Notes under the pieces: generated by a model
The model's input: only the letters and a program-made list of their open reading frames with translations
Databases searched by the model: none
What the model was told of the DNA's origin: nothing
Program-made: the position numbers and the translations under genes
Shown here: piece by piece, positions 11,594 through 21,689 of the stretch
How positions within the stretch are numbered: the first letter of the stretch is position 1
How the letters are laid out: each line of letters opens with the position of its first letter
Assembly: GCA_051453625.1 (NCBI GenBank)
Contig: JBOZIK010000001.1
Coordinates: forward strand, 205,410,136 to 205,453,748
Reading direction: 5' to 3'
Origin: Welwitschia mirabilis
Taxonomy: Eukaryota > Gnetophyta > Gnetopsida > Welwitschiales
Length of the DNA stretch: 43,613 bases

Positions 11594-11594
11594 T

Positions 11595-11606
11595 TGATAT
11601 TAGAGC
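11595..11606 (+). other. Primer-binding site (initiator Met tRNA) of the chromovirus
   Basis: The sequence tgatattagagc matches TGGTATCAGAGC at 10 of 12 bases, and it lies directly after the end of the left LTR. Confidence 0.65.
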
Positions 11607-14220
11607 AAAAATGATCCATTCTGCAAATTTTCTTTTAACCATAGACAAGCAAAAAGATGGTTTTATTAAAAAGGAAAAGATGCATTACAATAAATGACTT
11701 TGGTTAAAAATATAGGATGCACGTGGGATTTTTCTAGGGATGCTTGCATCACTCATGGTTGGAATCCTCATGATCTTAGGTATTGTGTTAATGGGAACAA
11801 CCTGACAAGGGCTCTAGTGGGTTAGGAAGAATCACCTGTTTGGTGCAATTGGAGATAGATAATCCAAAGTTGCAACTTTACTATAATAGCGATTAAGCAA
11901 TGTTACAATGCATTGGATGGATGTCTATAGATGCTCTTTTGAATGCTCTTTTGACACCTAGTGCTTCTCATAGAAAGTGCAAAGGCCTTCTTTAGCCAAC
12001 ACAAAGGAAGTCATCTTTGCTTGGATTTAAAAATTAAGAAAAACGTAAAGTATATGGCCTTAGTTTTTTAATTGTAAGAGAAGCAAAAAGAATTTAACAG
12101 GTGAGCCCTTTGGTCGACTCCAATTTTCGCATCTTTTGTAGAGCCATGCAATGAGCAACCTCTAGCTCCTTAATGATTAGTCAAAATCCTGGCAAATGGA
12201 ATCTCATGCATCATCCACTAGATAAAATGAAGAAAAAATTAACGATCTTCTAGCATTAAGTTCTTCATCAAACTTACACCTTCCTTGCTCTCGATACCAA
12301 AATGTATCATCTCAATGGTAAAGTTGGTGTGTTTAGGTAAGGATAAGGGCCTCCAACCATTCGATTTGCTTAATTCAAGAATTAAGCCTTTGAGCTTTCG
12401 GAACAAGCTCGTTCAAGAGGGCAAGAAGCCTCTTATTCACATAAGAGGTAGAGGTAGAAGAAGAGGAGAAGGCAAGAGGTGCTGTGAATGCCAAAGTAGT
12501 AATAGCTATAGTAGGATGGGGTGTGGCAAACCTTCATGGCTTCACAGAGGGCTTGAGTGAGATGTCATTGGTCTGTAATGAGTCATCAAAGTTGACCACC
12601 CCATTGAAGTGATCACCTTCCAATTTAGAAAAGATTGGAATTTTTAGCTTTGGTAGAGAAGGTAGGCCTCGCTTGGTTGACTGCGGGAATGTATACATCC
12701 AAGGATTTCTCTATGCTCAACTCCCCTTTCACCTGGGGAAGAGTAGTGGAAGAAATCCTCTAGCAATCTTGTATAAAAAGAAACAAAAATAAAGGGATGA
12801 ATAAGCTGAAATAAAAAGAGAGACCTTTTGCTTGCTACATATCAATTAGAGGGCTCCTCTTCCTCATCTTCAACCTCCTAAAGGATGGGGTGAAAAGGTT
12901 GCAACATTTTCCCTATTGTATGCAAAAGATTATATAGGAGTCTTAGCTATGGATTCTTCCTGTTGTTTCTTTACAACCCACAACAAAGGAGGTTTGGTTA
13001 AGATCAACAAAAATGAACAAAATAATAGAACGAAGCAATTACCATTGAAAAACAAACTCCATTGTTTGAGGGAAAAGCATGATCACTCTCATTCTCTTAC
13101 TACTCACTAGAGTTAGGAAAGTGGCCATGTGGATGAAGTAAGGGTAGCTTAGAGGGATTCATCACTAAACCCTTAGAAAGGAAAAGGTGCTTAATATTAG
13201 TAAAAACTCATTCAGCTTGATAGGCAAAGAAAAGGGATAGAAGCACTCCTCTACAAGTCAAATACCCTGTGTTGGAGTTGGTTTTGACTCTCTGTAATTG
13301 AGAAATAACTCTAGAACAACTACTATAACTCTAATCAAATGAAACCTCTGTGTTATGAGCCTATGTTAAGTGATAAATTGCATACTCTACTAACCTAGAA
13401 GAATGAGAATGAACAAAAGCAGAACAAGCTGTTGGTACCCCAAGTGAAACATGGTAAGGAACCAAAAATCTCCCTAAAGAAGCTTTGTGATATCCTTGGT
13501 GAAGTTTTCTATCGTTGAAATCATAGAAGGCAGGCTTATAAAATTCAAATTGTTCAAGGTGACAATTTGAGAATCTTCGAGGACAAAGAGAAATGTTACA
13601 ATGGCCTTAGGGGTAATATGCACCCTACCTAGGTGCAAGTGACTTAAGAAGTGAATTAGGGTCAAAGAAAGCGCATATATGGTCAAGAGTCATGTAAATT
13701 TTTGGCAATCTCAAATTGAAATAGAGAAAGAAAAGGAGATCAGATATATTTGACTATAATATCCACCCAATTCTAAGTTGGATCAACAAGTTATAAGATT
13801 CCTTACTAGCAAAATGCAAGTTGAAAGTAACCCATTTAATGTTTGGAAAAGTTTTACAGGAAGGCATGCCTATAGATTTAATGAGGACGACCTTATAAAT
13901 GAAGAGGGGGTGCTTTGAAGAACTTTAAAAATTTTGATGTCTTTAAAGGCTTAAGGGACAAGTGATAATAACAATGAGAATCAATGATAACTAAAGCAAG
14001 AATAGGAAAACACAAGAGGAGCAAAGGAGTAACAATTACTTCATGAGGAAGCACAAGAAAGGATGAAATGAGCTTGAAAGACTGACCTCATTTCCTTGTG
14101 TAAGAGAAAAAGTGACTGTTGTATTTAAGGGATAGTGAAGTGATTCTGATGTATAACCAATGTAGCACTTGATTACAAATTGACTTGATTTTATTTGTAA
14201 TTGATGCGAAACCTGGATGT
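11607..14220 (+). other. Long leader of the chromovirus without recognised coding domains
   Basis: This lies between the primer site and the minisatellite. Short open frames occur (for example 12285-12560 plus, 13474-13686 minus), but none shows a family motif I can name. The minus-strand frame at 13474-13686 and nearby frames look like one decayed reading frame. A degraded antisense ORF, known between LTR and gag in some plant gypsy elements, is possible but unproven. Confidence 0.35.
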
Positions 14221-14224
14221 AACC

Positions 14225-15115
14225 CATTTGATCATGGACTCATGATAGGACATGATGGTTTTGTTTATGAGTCAATAGAAGGTTATAAACTAAGTACAAG
14301 ACATTATGGTTCTGTTTCTAATTCAATGGAAGGTCATAAACTAAGTATAGGATGTCATGATTCTGTTTCTAGTGCGCAAGAAAGGTTATAAACTCAATAT
14401 AGGATGCCATGGCTTTATCTTTGAAAGCTCATGAACTAAGTATAGGGTGCCCTGGTTTTGTTTCTAGTTTAAGGGAAGGTTATAGACTTAGTATAGGATG
14501 CCATGGTCCTATTTTAGAGTTAACGGTATGCCATAGACTTAGTATAGGGCGGCATGAATTTGACGTGGACCTTCTATAATCAGTATAGAGCACCATGGTC
14601 CTAATTTGGTGTTTGTAGGACATAATGGATCTAACATGGACCTTGTATAGTTAGCTTGGGTTGCTGTTATTGTGATTTGACATCTACAAGGCGTCATGGA
14701 TTTGACCTAGGCCTTATATAATCAGTACAAGGCATCATGGTTTTGATTTGCTATCTATGGGGTATTATGGATCTAACCTTGACCCTGTACAATCAATATA
14801 GAGTGTCATAGTTTTGATTTGGTGTCTATAGGGTGCCATGGATCCAAACTAGACTTTCTACAATAAGTATAGGGACACAATTTGTCTAATTTGAACCTTC
14901 TATAGTTAGCATAAGGTGCTATGATTTTGATTTGATGGTTATAGGGCACCATGGATATGATCTGGACCTTGTATTATCAATATAGAGCATCATGGTTCTG
15001 AATCAACATCTATAGGGAACCATGGATCTAATGTTGATCTTGTATACCTAGTATAGGGTGTCATTGTTCTAATTCAACGTCTATGGGATGCCATGGATTT
15101 AACTTGGACCTTGTG
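14225..15115 (+). repeat. Minisatellite with two linked periods, 51 bp then 71 bp
   Basis: In the first half the motif tatagg(a/g)tg(c/t)cat recurs at 14244, 14295, 14346, 14398, 14441, 14492 and 14543, spacings of 51, 51, 52, 43, 51 and 51. In the second half atggat-type anchors recur at 14554, 14625, 14696, 14767, 14839, about 14880, 14951, 15022 and 15093. These spacings are 71 or 72 except for one unit shortened to about 41. The two unit types share a core around agtataggg(t)gccatggttctg, so the 71-mer looks like an extended form of the 51-mer. The 51-bp period equals 17 codons, so the frame 14185-14391 shows a peptide repeat, but this is a by-product. It lies in the chromovirus leader. 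Confidence 0.9.
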
Positions 15116-15360
15116 CACTATAACCATTTTAACTTCATGATTAAGCTAGACTTTTCATGGTTAGATGTACGTTGTTAAAACTTTTGGTAAGATAGATCAA
15201 CCTGTTTTTGAAATTCGTCTAAGATTATGAACTATCATAATTTTCACTAGAGCTGAATAATTATTAGCAATTTGTATCTATTGCAACTTTCATAGTTAAA
15301 TAAACACATTAGTCATTATAAAATGGAAAGCAGGATGCATACCAAAGCACATGACACTCT
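15116..15360 (+). other. Spacer between the minisatellite and gag
   Basis: No motif was recognised; it belongs to the chromovirus leader. Confidence 0.4.
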
Positions 15361-16497
15361 GACAACATGTACGTTGGCGAATCATGGAAGACTAAATGGA
15401 CAACTGCATCAATTCTCTTGAACGGAGGATTGATGAAGCTTACCAAGAATTTAGAGCTAATTAAATGAATGCTGAGGCCACTCAAACTCAGGCAAATCAG
15501 AAACGTGACCTTGTCCTATAAGTATTGGAAGGAAGGCCATGGGAGCAAGCCATGTAATCCCTCAAAGCTCAAGTACACAAATCAATTCAAGCATGTAATG
15601 AAAGGATCTAGGACATGACACACTAATGTATCTTCCAATCGCAGAGCCCTTGGAGAAATTGATAAATGTGTCCATGATTGTGAGGATTGAATTCATAGCT
15701 CACATGGAGAAGTAAACTCAATGCCTCAAAGAAAGGGATTGTCAAGAATACATTAAGAAAGTATAGATCAAGTTGAATGTAAGAACTCTTGGATCTTGCG
15801 AAGAAGCTTTAGAGTTTTGAAAATCATTTTAGACTAAAGAATGTGGAAAATGATAACCGTAACTACTATGCATCAATGTTTTTAACAAGAGATGTAGCAA
15901 CATGTTGGAGTGGATTTTGCTCAAGGAGAAATCACTAAGTTTGGGTGGACTAATTTCACACATGAGTTTTGCAAAGTTTTGGCCCCTAATTGCTTTATTA
16001 AAGACAAACAAATGCAGTTTAAATGCTTGTGTCTAGGAAGAAAAGCCTAGATGAACATTGGAAGGGATTCCAAAAATTGGCCAACTTCCAACATCATAGA
16101 TACCCTTAAGAGCTAACCAATGAATTTGCTGGTACCCTTCCACCAAGACCACAAAACCTAATATGTTGCATTGAACTAACGTCACCCGTGGAAGCATACA
16201 AAAAGACAAAATATTATATGAGGGCTAGTCATCATGAATGTTCACATGGCCATTAGTATCAATCCTCGACCAAATCCACAATACCTTTCACAGCGTTAGT
16301 CTAAACAAATTTTGCAACTTCAAATGCAGCCACTTGTATGAAACATCCTCAATCTGCCATGTTTGCAAGAAAAAGGAACATATCTTGAAGAACTATCCAA
16401 AGAAGGAGGGAACAAATCCAAGCCTCTCTGCCTCTAGAACAAGGATCATAGTAAGGAAGGAAGCGAGTGTTTGTAGCTGTTCAAATAGGTTTTGTTA
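15361..16497 (+). pseudogene. Ty3/gypsy gag with zinc knuckle (broken)
   Basis: Translated fragments in shifting frames give the capsid pattern: NYYASMFLTRDVATCW, then a segment resembling 'W..F...F' and LDEHWKGFQKLANFQHHRYP, followed by a nucleocapsid region. The zinc knuckle is at 16355-16396 and reads CHVCKKKEHILKNY. This is CX2CX4HX4C with the last Cys replaced by Tyr. Several stops interrupt the frame. In living elements this protein forms the particle and binds RNA. Confidence 0.8.
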
Positions 16498-17279
16498 AAA
16501 TTCAATTTTTTATCATAGAAATTAGAGGATTTCTAGAAAATAATTACACTAAATAATGACACAATCTAGGTATTGTCTGAAACGGATAGTAAGAATTATT
16601 AATTCAGTATTTGAAGATAAATTTTATCTTCAATATTGACAAATCTGATGCAATTATAGAAATGGCTCATTTGGGAAAGTTTGATGTAAGTGCCTCGTTG
16701 GTGATCCTATTTTTATTCCTACTGCATCTGGAGTTCAGATCCTAAAAGGGCAAGAGAAGAGGAAGTAAATCATGTTCATAATGAAGAAGGAAATAAGAAA
16801 GGCATTAAAGACAACACAAATATTTTATGCCTCAGTTATAACCAAAGGAATGTTCAAGATACCAAAAGAACTATGAGAATTCTACAAAGTTTCCGAAGAT
16901 AAAGATGACCCACCACCAAAATGAATGGTAGTACATGTTATTGATTTGGTTCCTAGAACTCAACCAATATCTCATGCCCACTATAGGTTCTTAGTTATAG
17001 AGCTAAGGGAATTAGAAATGATAGATTGAAATGCAGAATAAGACCAAGTGTATCCCCTTCGGGAGCCCCCAATTTGTTTGTGAATGAAAAGGATGGATCT
17101 TTCAGGCTATGTATAGGCTATAATCCATTAAATAAGTTAACCATGAAGAATAAATATGCTTTGCCTAGAATTTGTGGTCTTTTGGATTAACCACAAGGAG
17201 CAAAATACTTTATAAAAAAGGATTTAAAGTAAGGATACCACCAAATTTGAATTGAACTAGAAGATATTCCTAAACTAGA

Positions 17280-17531
17280 TTCAGAATAAGGTATGGACAT
17301 TACGAGTTTACGTTAATGCCTTTTGAACTTACCAATCCACCTCCAACCTTTAATGAATAATATTTTCCATCCTTACTTAGATAACTTTGTTATTGTTTTT
17401 ATGGATAATATATTAGTTTATTCAAAAAAACAAGAATGATCATGAAGCATTTGGAACACGTCTTACAATTATTAAAAGAAAATGTTCTTACAACAAAGGC
17501 TAGTGGGAGTTTTTCAAGAAGTTGCGCAAGG
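17280..17531 (+). repeat. Tandem duplication in RT, unit 1
   Basis: About 252 bp running from ttcagaataagg to gttgcgcaagg. Unit 2 follows head to tail. The junction lies at a shared ttcagaa, which suggests slippage or recombination at short homology. Confidence 0.9.
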
Positions 17532-17785
17532 TTCAGAACAAGGATGAACATTACAAGTTTACATTTATTCCTTTTGAACTTACCAATCCACCTCCAACCT
17601 TTGATGAATAATATTTTCCATCCTTAGTTGGATAACTTTGTTATTGTTTTTATGGATAATATATTATTTAATTCAAAAAACAAGAATGATTATGTTAAGC
17701 ATTTGACACGTCTTACAATTATTAAAGGAAGATGTTCTTACAAAAAAGGCCATTGGGAGTTTTTCAAGAAGTTGAGCAAGGTTCA
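17532..17785 (+). repeat. Tandem duplication in RT, unit 2
   Basis: The second copy runs from ttcagaacaagg to gttgagcaaggttca. It carries its own substitutions and small indels relative to unit 1, so the duplication is not an assembly artefact of identical reads. Confidence 0.9.
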
Positions 17786-17829
17786 CAGAGTATCTGGTTG
17801 GCGAGAGCCATGAAGTATAATAGAAGTAA

Positions 17830-18365
17830 AACCTTTTTTGGAACTAGTTGAATTCTATAGGTGATTCATTAAACGTTGCTCAAAAATGGTAGCACCAATG
17901 ACATATTTGATAAAGGAGAAGGTGCCCTTCAGTTTTAACATGATGTCCAAGAAGCTTTCCTTTGCCTTAAGTTCCTCCTTACCACAACCCTCCTATGAAG
18001 ATTCTAGAAATGAAGGAGGAATCCACTGTGGCCCTTGATACCTGGGGAAATGAAATAGGAATAGTCTTGATGTAAGATGGTTGACTAATTGCATATTAGT
18101 TAAAGAAGCTAAACAAACATGAATGGAATTATCTAGTACATGACTAGGAGCTACTGTCAATCATTCATGTTGTGAAAGTTTGGAGGTAGTATCTTTTAAG
18201 AGGTAAATTTTATTAAAAATTGATCATAAAGGTTCAAAATATTTGCAGAAACAACCACCCCTAAATATGAGACAAAGATGTTGTATGGAATTGCTTGTCA
18301 ATTATGACTTTGATATCCGATACACACATGGCAAAGAACATAAAGTTGCAAATGTCATTAGCCAT
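17830..18365 (+). pseudogene. Ty3/gypsy RNase H region (broken)
   Basis: Fragments include FIKRCSKMVAPMTYLIKE, which matches the segment linking RT and RNase H ('I..FS.IA.PLT.LLKK'). Further on are QPPLNMRQRWCMELLVNYDF and IRYTHGKEHKVANVIS, matching the family's 'LN.RQ.RW.E.L.DYDF.I.Y.PGK.N.VADALSR'. Stops and frame changes are frequent. Confidence 0.82.
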
Positions 18366-18539
18366 ATGTGGTGTATGCTTATTTGTATTGTGAATTCTAT
18401 GATGGCCAGGAAATCATGAGGTAAGTGCTTCAAGACGAGATCTTGGGAGAAGTGTGGAGAAAGCTAGTTAAAGGAGAAGATATTCCTCTCCACACTATCA
18501 CATTAGATGGGATATTAATGAGACAGGGAAGAGTGTGTG

Positions 18540-19440
18540 TACCCATAGTTCCCTAGCGAAATCAACTCCTCAAAGAAGTCTGTGAAGTCCCATATGTCGA
18601 TCATCTTGGATTCACAAAAACCTACATCATTCTCAAAAATAATATTGTTGTCAGGCATAAAGTCTAAAACAAAGGACTAAGCGAACGAGCGTCTAATCTA
18701 CCAGCAAATCAAATTGGGTCAACAAAACCCTATCAGGTTTTTAAAGCTTTGGGAGTGGTAGCTTAGAAATAGGAAGAGATGACTATGGATTATATTGCAA
18801 GGTTACCTAATATAAATAACAACCATGACACAATTTTTGTGTGTAGAGGCAAATTGCAAAAGTGGATCATTTCATTCCAATAAGACCATTGTCATTGTAG
18901 AAAAGATTGCTAACCATTTTGTGAAGGTAGTTATTAAATTGCACAGTACATCAAAGATCATTATTTTTTACAGAGACCCAAAATTCATCTCAATCTTTTA
19001 GCAAGAATTCTTCAGGTAGCTCAACACTCAAGTCTTGTTCAATATTTCTTCATTCAATGAGAGATGGATAGAGCAAAAGAATCAGTTATACTCTTAAAGA
19101 CATCTTGAGGAGTTATGTAGCAAGTACACAGGGAAGATGGGAAGAATATTTTCACTTGGAAGAATTAGCTTATAACCAATGCTATCAAGTGTCTATTTGG
19201 TGTTTCCCATTTTGAAGCTATGCATGAAAGGAATTGTTTTACTCTAATTCCTTGGTTTGATCCCTCTGCAATAGAAAAAGGGTAACAAAAAGAGATACAA
19301 AAAATGGAGGAAATTATAAAAGGAATACAAAGGCAATTTCAAGAAGCTCAAGATAGATAGAAAAAGGTATTATAACCTCCAAACATTCCCACCACATCTA
19401 TTAGTTTGGAGATTAGGTATTGTTATGAGTTAAATTTGAG
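18540..19440 (+). pseudogene. Ty3/gypsy integrase (broken)
   Basis: The N-terminal zinc-binding part is visible near 18570-18630 (VPYVDHLGFTKTY). The core starts at MDYIARLP (18785), whose Asp corresponds to the first catalytic residue. It continues with DTIFV, and RDPKFIS near 18972-18990 gives the second Asp. The third catalytic region (near 19050-19080) is badly degraded. Stops break the frame many times. Confidence 0.85.
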
Positions 19441-19806
19441 AGCATCTTTAAAGCTAGGGAAATACAGGCTCCCCGATTTTGTGGACCACTTTTGGTAGTT
19501 AAAAGAATGGACAATTTGGCTTACAAATTTAGTCTTCCCAAAGGTTAGAGCATCATTTATTGAGTCTTTCATGTTAGTCTCTTGAAGCCATATTATAAAG
19601 GGAACTATGAAAAGTATATAATAGATTGGAAAAAAAAAAATCTTCTAATAAGATCTAACCTTGCATTTACTATTAATCCTATTAAAATTAAAGAGTCAAG
19701 AGAAAAGAAATTATGCGGTGAAACTATAAAGGAAGTTTTAGTGGAATGCTCATTGCGATCAATACAACTAGGAAAAGGAAGATTATATGTGGGAAAGCTT
19801 TCCTAA
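19440..19806 (+). pseudogene. Integrase C-terminus with chromodomain-like tail
   Basis: SLKLGKYRLPDFVDHF and VSLLKPYYKGN match the GPF/Y-type module and the 'HVSLLK.Y' end of chromovirus integrases; the last block spans a stop. About 30 residues further, at 19672-19752, INPIKIKESREKK and IKEVLVECS fit the start of a chromodomain ('P..IL..R..K.RG....E.LVKW'). The aromatic Trp is Cys here. Chromodomains direct integration to marked chromatin. The assignment as a chromovirus (Tekay/Del-like) rests on this and on the LTR ending. Confidence 0.7.
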
Positions 19807-19958
19807 CTTATTTAAGAATAAGAAATTTATTTCTTTTTAATTACTAATATAACAAATTTTTTGTGGTGCAGAGTAATTAGATCAAGCTAAGGATTACGAA
19901 GTGGCACCATAAGACCCAAAAGAAGTCCCTATGGATGAAGAGCAGTTCAAAAACAAAT

Positions 19959-20457
19959 TGTAGTGAATTTGAGAAAAGTGTCAAGTCTTTGTACTAAGTT
20001 AAATATGTCATTATGCAATTCGTGAAAAGATTCATTAAGTAAGTGGAAGTTGTAACCAATGTCCAAAGGGGTATGACCCCTAATGAAAGTTGTGCAAAGC
20101 CTCTCATTTCTTTGCCCACAATTAAAAGGGGTAATCTAGTTGAGATGTAGGTCATGCATGGGATTTACACAAGATGGGCTATGTGCTTGATAAGCCAGCC
20201 TAACCTTCTAGTAGTCCTAAATATTGGACCTCAAAGGTAGCACTCTCTAGTTGTCCTATCTAACCAGACCCCTTACTTTGGTGAATACCAGGATTAGAGA
20301 GAGAGCATTCATTAATAAAGCTAAGTCATTGATTTTCTCTTTATTTTCTAATCTGTCCACTAGTATTGGTGTATGCACATTTTGGTATCCTTATTTATGA
20401 TTCAACATCATTCTTTTAATAAATTTATTTAATCTAAAATTTTGGAGTGTAATCACA
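19959..20457 (+). repeat. 3' LTR of the chromovirus
   Basis: It begins TGTAGTG and is homologous to 11093-11593. It ends attttggagtgtaatcaca, similar to the ending of Tekay/Del-type LTRs as I recall them. The preceding polypurine tract is not clear. A conserved AATAAA lies at 20314-20319. Confidence 0.85.
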
Positions 20458-21454
20458 CTCTTATGATTCTTTTGATGAAATAATGCTTGGTTCTTAAACC
20501 ATTTTATGTATGAAAATCATTGTTATTTTCTATATAAATAAAAACAAAGAAGACCTTTTTCATTAATGTTCAAGTTCTAGAATGCCTAATTGGATGCTTT
20601 GTGAAAAGGCAAATGAAGAGATTGTAACATAAATAGTAGATTATTTTCCCCCTAAAAGCAAAGCAAGCATGCGCAAATACAGACCAAGTAGTAATGTAGA
20701 TGATTTAAACTTAAAAAGTGAATTGTAAATGATCAATAATAGAATTAAGAATATATGAACCATAATGAAAGGTTTCATCACTCAAATGAAGCCTTTGAAA
20801 TCTTGTAACAATCTAGCATATAAAAATATTGAACATTTTATTAGATTTAAATATAGAAATTAAACCAATGTGGAAGATGCAAGATTTCAAAAATAAACTT
20901 GTGATCTCGAATATCTTGAAATATGAGGAGGGGATTTTACTACATTTCCAAAAAAAAAAAAAAAATGCAATTCATTATAGGTGATAGAAAGAGATGTTAA
21001 GGAGTTGCATAAAATTCCTAAGCTTATAGAAGAGGAAATGTATATATTGAAGCATATATATTGAAGCAACTTATTTTAGATGCATAGTAGACAAGTTGCA
21101 AAAGAGATAAATTTCCTCACAGTATTATCAAATTCCAGTATCTCTATGGGAAAAACCAAGGTATTTCAAAATAGAAAATCTTTGGATCAATGGAAACTTT
21201 ATATGAAAAGAATTTGCTAAAAATGTAGAACAATTGAAGAAGGTAAAACAAGCCATAAGGAAAGGTGGCATATTTGAATGCAAAATATATTATGGTTGTA
21301 AAATATCAAATTGTAAAGGGCATTTAGATTTTGCACTATGGTTTTTAATTATTGTGGTTTTTTTTGTTAAAACTAAAATTTTCAATACTGTACAAACTTG
21401 TGAAATTGAGGATTTTCCTCATTTAATAGTTCCTATGTTTCTTGTTACTCCTTT
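20458..21454. other. AT-rich stretch without genes
   Basis: No coding motif is seen. A run of 16 A lies at 20950-20965. Short open frames on both strands show no family signature. Confidence 0.5.
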
Positions 21455-21686
21455 TCATTAACCAAAAAAGAAAAAAAAAATGAAATGAAAGAAGAAGCAA
21501 GAAGTTAGGAAGTGTGTGTATTGAACTTGATACTTTTAATGACTGTACTTTCTCATAGAAATACAACTTCAAGATCACCCAAATGAATGATTTTGTCATG
21601 CCCAGTGCCTCCTGATGTTTACAATAAGGCATCTAAAGGTTTAAACTCACAACCTCAGTACTTTACCACTTGGACTACCAGGCCTA
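21455..21686 (-). mobile_element. Candidate tRNA-derived SINE
   Basis: On the minus strand the head begins near 21686 with a sequence like the 5' part of a tRNA. An A-box-like TAGTCCAAGTGG lies at 21666-21677, and a B-box-like AGTTTAAACCT at 21637-21647, with the CpG of the usual GGTTCGA lost. The spacing from box to box (about 30 nt between starts) is shorter than in a true tRNA. The rest does not fold as a tRNA and ends in a T-rich stretch near 21460-21480. I see no clear target duplication. Confidence 0.4.
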
Positions 21687-21689
21687 AAT

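Larger units (their letters stand above)
16921..17785 (+). pseudogene. Ty3/gypsy reverse transcriptase with internal tandem duplication
   Basis: Recognisable RT blocks in order are [61 protein letters not shown] and NFVIVFMDNIL. The last holds the catalytic motif, normally xxDD, with the second Asp changed to Asn. The segment 17280-17531 is repeated directly at 17532-17785 at high identity. The palm region with the catalytic motif is therefore present twice. Stops occur before and inside both copies. A protease could not be placed with confidence upstream. Confidence 0.88.
11093..20457 (+). mobile_element. Degenerate Ty3/gypsy chromovirus with both LTRs
   Basis: Two related sequences of about 500 bp, at 11093-11593 and 19959-20457, flank an interior that carries gag, RT, RNase H, integrase and a chromodomain-like tail in plus-strand order. 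A primer site follows the left LTR. Stops and frameshifts occur throughout, and by eye the LTRs differ at roughly a quarter to a third of positions, so the insertion is old. No target-site duplication is evident. The distance from primer site to gag (about 3.7 kb) is much larger than usual and includes a minisatellite. Confidence 0.88.

Noticed and set aside
11338-11697. 119-codon open frame
   Set aside because: It lies across the chromovirus 5' LTR and primer site; the right LTR does not preserve the frame.
14185-14391. Frame encoding 17-residue peptide repeats
   Set aside because: This is a by-product of the 51-bp minisatellite period (17 codons); the frame breaks when the period changes.
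14225-15115. CRISPR-like array
   Set aside because: Units are contiguous and diverged without unique spacers, in plant DNA; it is a minisatellite.
21637-21685. True tRNA gene on the minus strand
   Set aside because: The A-to-B box spacing is too short and there is no acceptor stem; a SINE head fits better.
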